29,342 nt of DNA. It comes from an uncultured bacterium (GTDB lineage: Bacteria; Bacillota; Clostridia; Oscillospirales; Ruminococcaceae). Positions 28,317 to 29,342 of the stretch are shown here, one piece after another (the first letter of the stretch is position 1; every line of letters starts with the position of its first letter). The stretch is taken from assembly GCA_905214265.1 (NCBI GenBank), contig CAJMLQ010000028.1, positions 1 through 29,342 of the forward strand, written 5' to 3'. A program made the position numbers and the translations under genes. The notes under the pieces are model-generated. The model saw only the letters and a list, made by a program, of their open reading frames with translations. It did no database searches and was not told where the DNA came from.

Positions 28317-29342
28317 CTATTTTCCTACACAAAACCGCGAAAATACCTGATCGACCACTGCGTCGGTGACCTTTTCTCCTGTTAGCTCCAACAAAGCCGA
28401 AATTACGCTTTCAATAGCAACATCCACAGCGTCCAGCGTATAGCCGGATTCCAAGGTGACTATAGCCTCCCGCAGAAGCGTCAAGGCCCGCTGGGCACAG
28501 TCAAACTGTCGGGTATTGGCCAAAAGCGCACCCTCCGGTGAAATCGAATCCAGTTCCAACAGCTTGATGATTTCACTTCGGAGCTGGTCAAGGCCGCTGT
28601 TTTCCTGAGCAGAAATTTCGACAATATGTTTAAATTTTATATTAATTAACTTTTTATCTATTTTATGCTCCAAATCCGCCTTGTTGCAGACCGCAATTAC
28701 CGGCAGGCCCTTCAGCCGCTCCATCAGAGAAAAATCCTCCTCGGAAAGAGGGACTGATTCGTCGAAAACTGCCAACACCAGGCCGGCGGACTCCAGCCGT
28801 TCCAGCGCAAGGTCCACACCGACCCTTTCAACCACATCCTGGGTCTGACGGATTCCCGCGGTATCCGCTAAACGGAGCAGCACGCCATCCAAGTTGACCG
28901 TCTCCTCCACGACATCCCGCGTGGTGCCTGGGATATCCGTGACGATGCTCTTCGGGCAGCCGGCCAGCAGATTCATCAGTGTGGATTTTCCCACATTTGG
29001 CTTGCCCACAATGACCGTTTCCACACCCTCCCGAAGGATCTGGCCGCGGTCAAAAGTATCCAAAAGTGCTTCCAGTTCCTGTTCCGCTTTCCGCAGAGTA
29101 TCTGCAGTATCCTGCGATTCAACCGGGTCGATCTCCTCCTCGGGATAATCGATATAAGCGGCGATATGTCCGCTTATATCCAGAATTTTATCGGTGATGC
29201 CCCGAATTTTCCGATAAAGAGACCCTTTCATGGCACTTCGCGCCACACGCAGGGCCTGATCATTTGAGGCAGAAATCAGGTCAGCTCCGATAGGCGTACA
29301 TCGACGGCAATGAGCTGAATGCAGCAACATACCGGCGGTCGA
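28317..29342 (-). CDS. mnmE: tRNA modification GTPase MnmE, C-terminal part
   Basis: Partial gene entering from the right edge. MnmE works with MnmG in U34 modification. The G domain is complete: GKPNVGKST (G1), TDIPGTTRD (G2), DTAG (G3), NKAD (G4) and the SAQ (G5) stretch. The flanking helical domain and the essential C-terminal Cys of FCVGK are present. Upstream of ADLISASNDQAL the conserved GEFT(K/R)RAFLNG ... QAEA segment is not readable in this frame; traces of it appear in the other two frames over the last 40-60 bases, so the edge region looks frameshifted. The rest is intact and is followed by mnmG after 10 bases. Confidence 0.92.
   Translation of the reverse strand, partial: STAGMLLHSAHCRRCTPIGADLISASNDQALRVARSAMKGSLYRKIRGITDKILDISGHIAAYIDYPEEEIDPVESQDTADTLRKAEQELEALLDTFDRGQILREGVETVIVGKPNVGKSTLMNLLAGCPKSIVTDIPGTTRDVVEETVNLDGVLLRLADTAGIRQTQDVVERVGVDLALERLESAGLVLAVFDESVPLSEEDFSLMERLKGLPVIAVCNKADLEHKIDKKLINIKFKHIVEISAQENSGLDQLRSEIIKLLELDSISPEGALLANTRQFDCAQRALTLLREAIVTLESGYTLDAVDVAIESVISALLELTGEKVTDAVVDQVFSRFCVGK

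Overview
The window looks like a chromosomal segment of a moderately GC-rich Gram-positive anaerobe, most likely a clostridial Oscillospiraceae/Ruminococcaceae-type bacterium. The reasons are AGGAGG-type ribosome sites, a Noc plus Soj/Spo0J gene set, clostridial parS-like palindromes, a Na+-pump decarboxylase beta subunit, an iron alcohol dehydrogenase and extended -10 promoters of the form TGTGGTA. No phage, IS element, CRISPR array or rRNA was seen. The family-level placement is an inference from gene content.

Left part (1-4.7 kb, nearly all minus strand): the 5' end of a penicillin-binding protein gene, a two-gene orphan unit of a Na+-decarboxylase beta subunit (OadB) and a 47-residue gamma-like membrane protein, a structured leader that reads as a yybP-ykoY manganese riboswitch with its own promoter and terminator, an SGNH hydrolase, a UroD/MtaA-like protein and tRNA-Leu(CAA).

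Middle part (4.8-14.2 kb, plus strand): tRNA and rRNA modification genes (trmN6-like, rsmI), a histidine phosphatase, pth, mfd, an iron alcohol dehydrogenase, a FlaR-like P-loop kinase and a second, degenerate UroD-like protein. From 14.2 to 18.1 kb the minus strand carries a two-gene ABC exporter, with a consensus promoter inside a GntR-like operator, and a secreted calcineurin-like phosphoesterase. A glutaredoxin-like gene (+), guaB (-) and a YbjN-family gene (+) follow.

Right part (20.9-29.3 kb, all minus strand) is the conserved origin-side chromosome block mnmE-mnmG-rsmG-noc-parA-parB, continuing into serS and an acyl-ACP thioesterase. Two parS-like palindromes lie between noc and parA, one inside mnmG and a weaker one at 13.7 kb. 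The replication origin is therefore expected beyond the right edge, with these genes transcribed away from it.

The most notable observation is the manganese-type riboswitch directly upstream of an orphan OadB/OadG pair. This raises the possibility that this membrane protein takes part in Mn2+ homeostasis instead of decarboxylation. At the extreme right edge the mnmE reading frame appears broken twice within about 40 bases.
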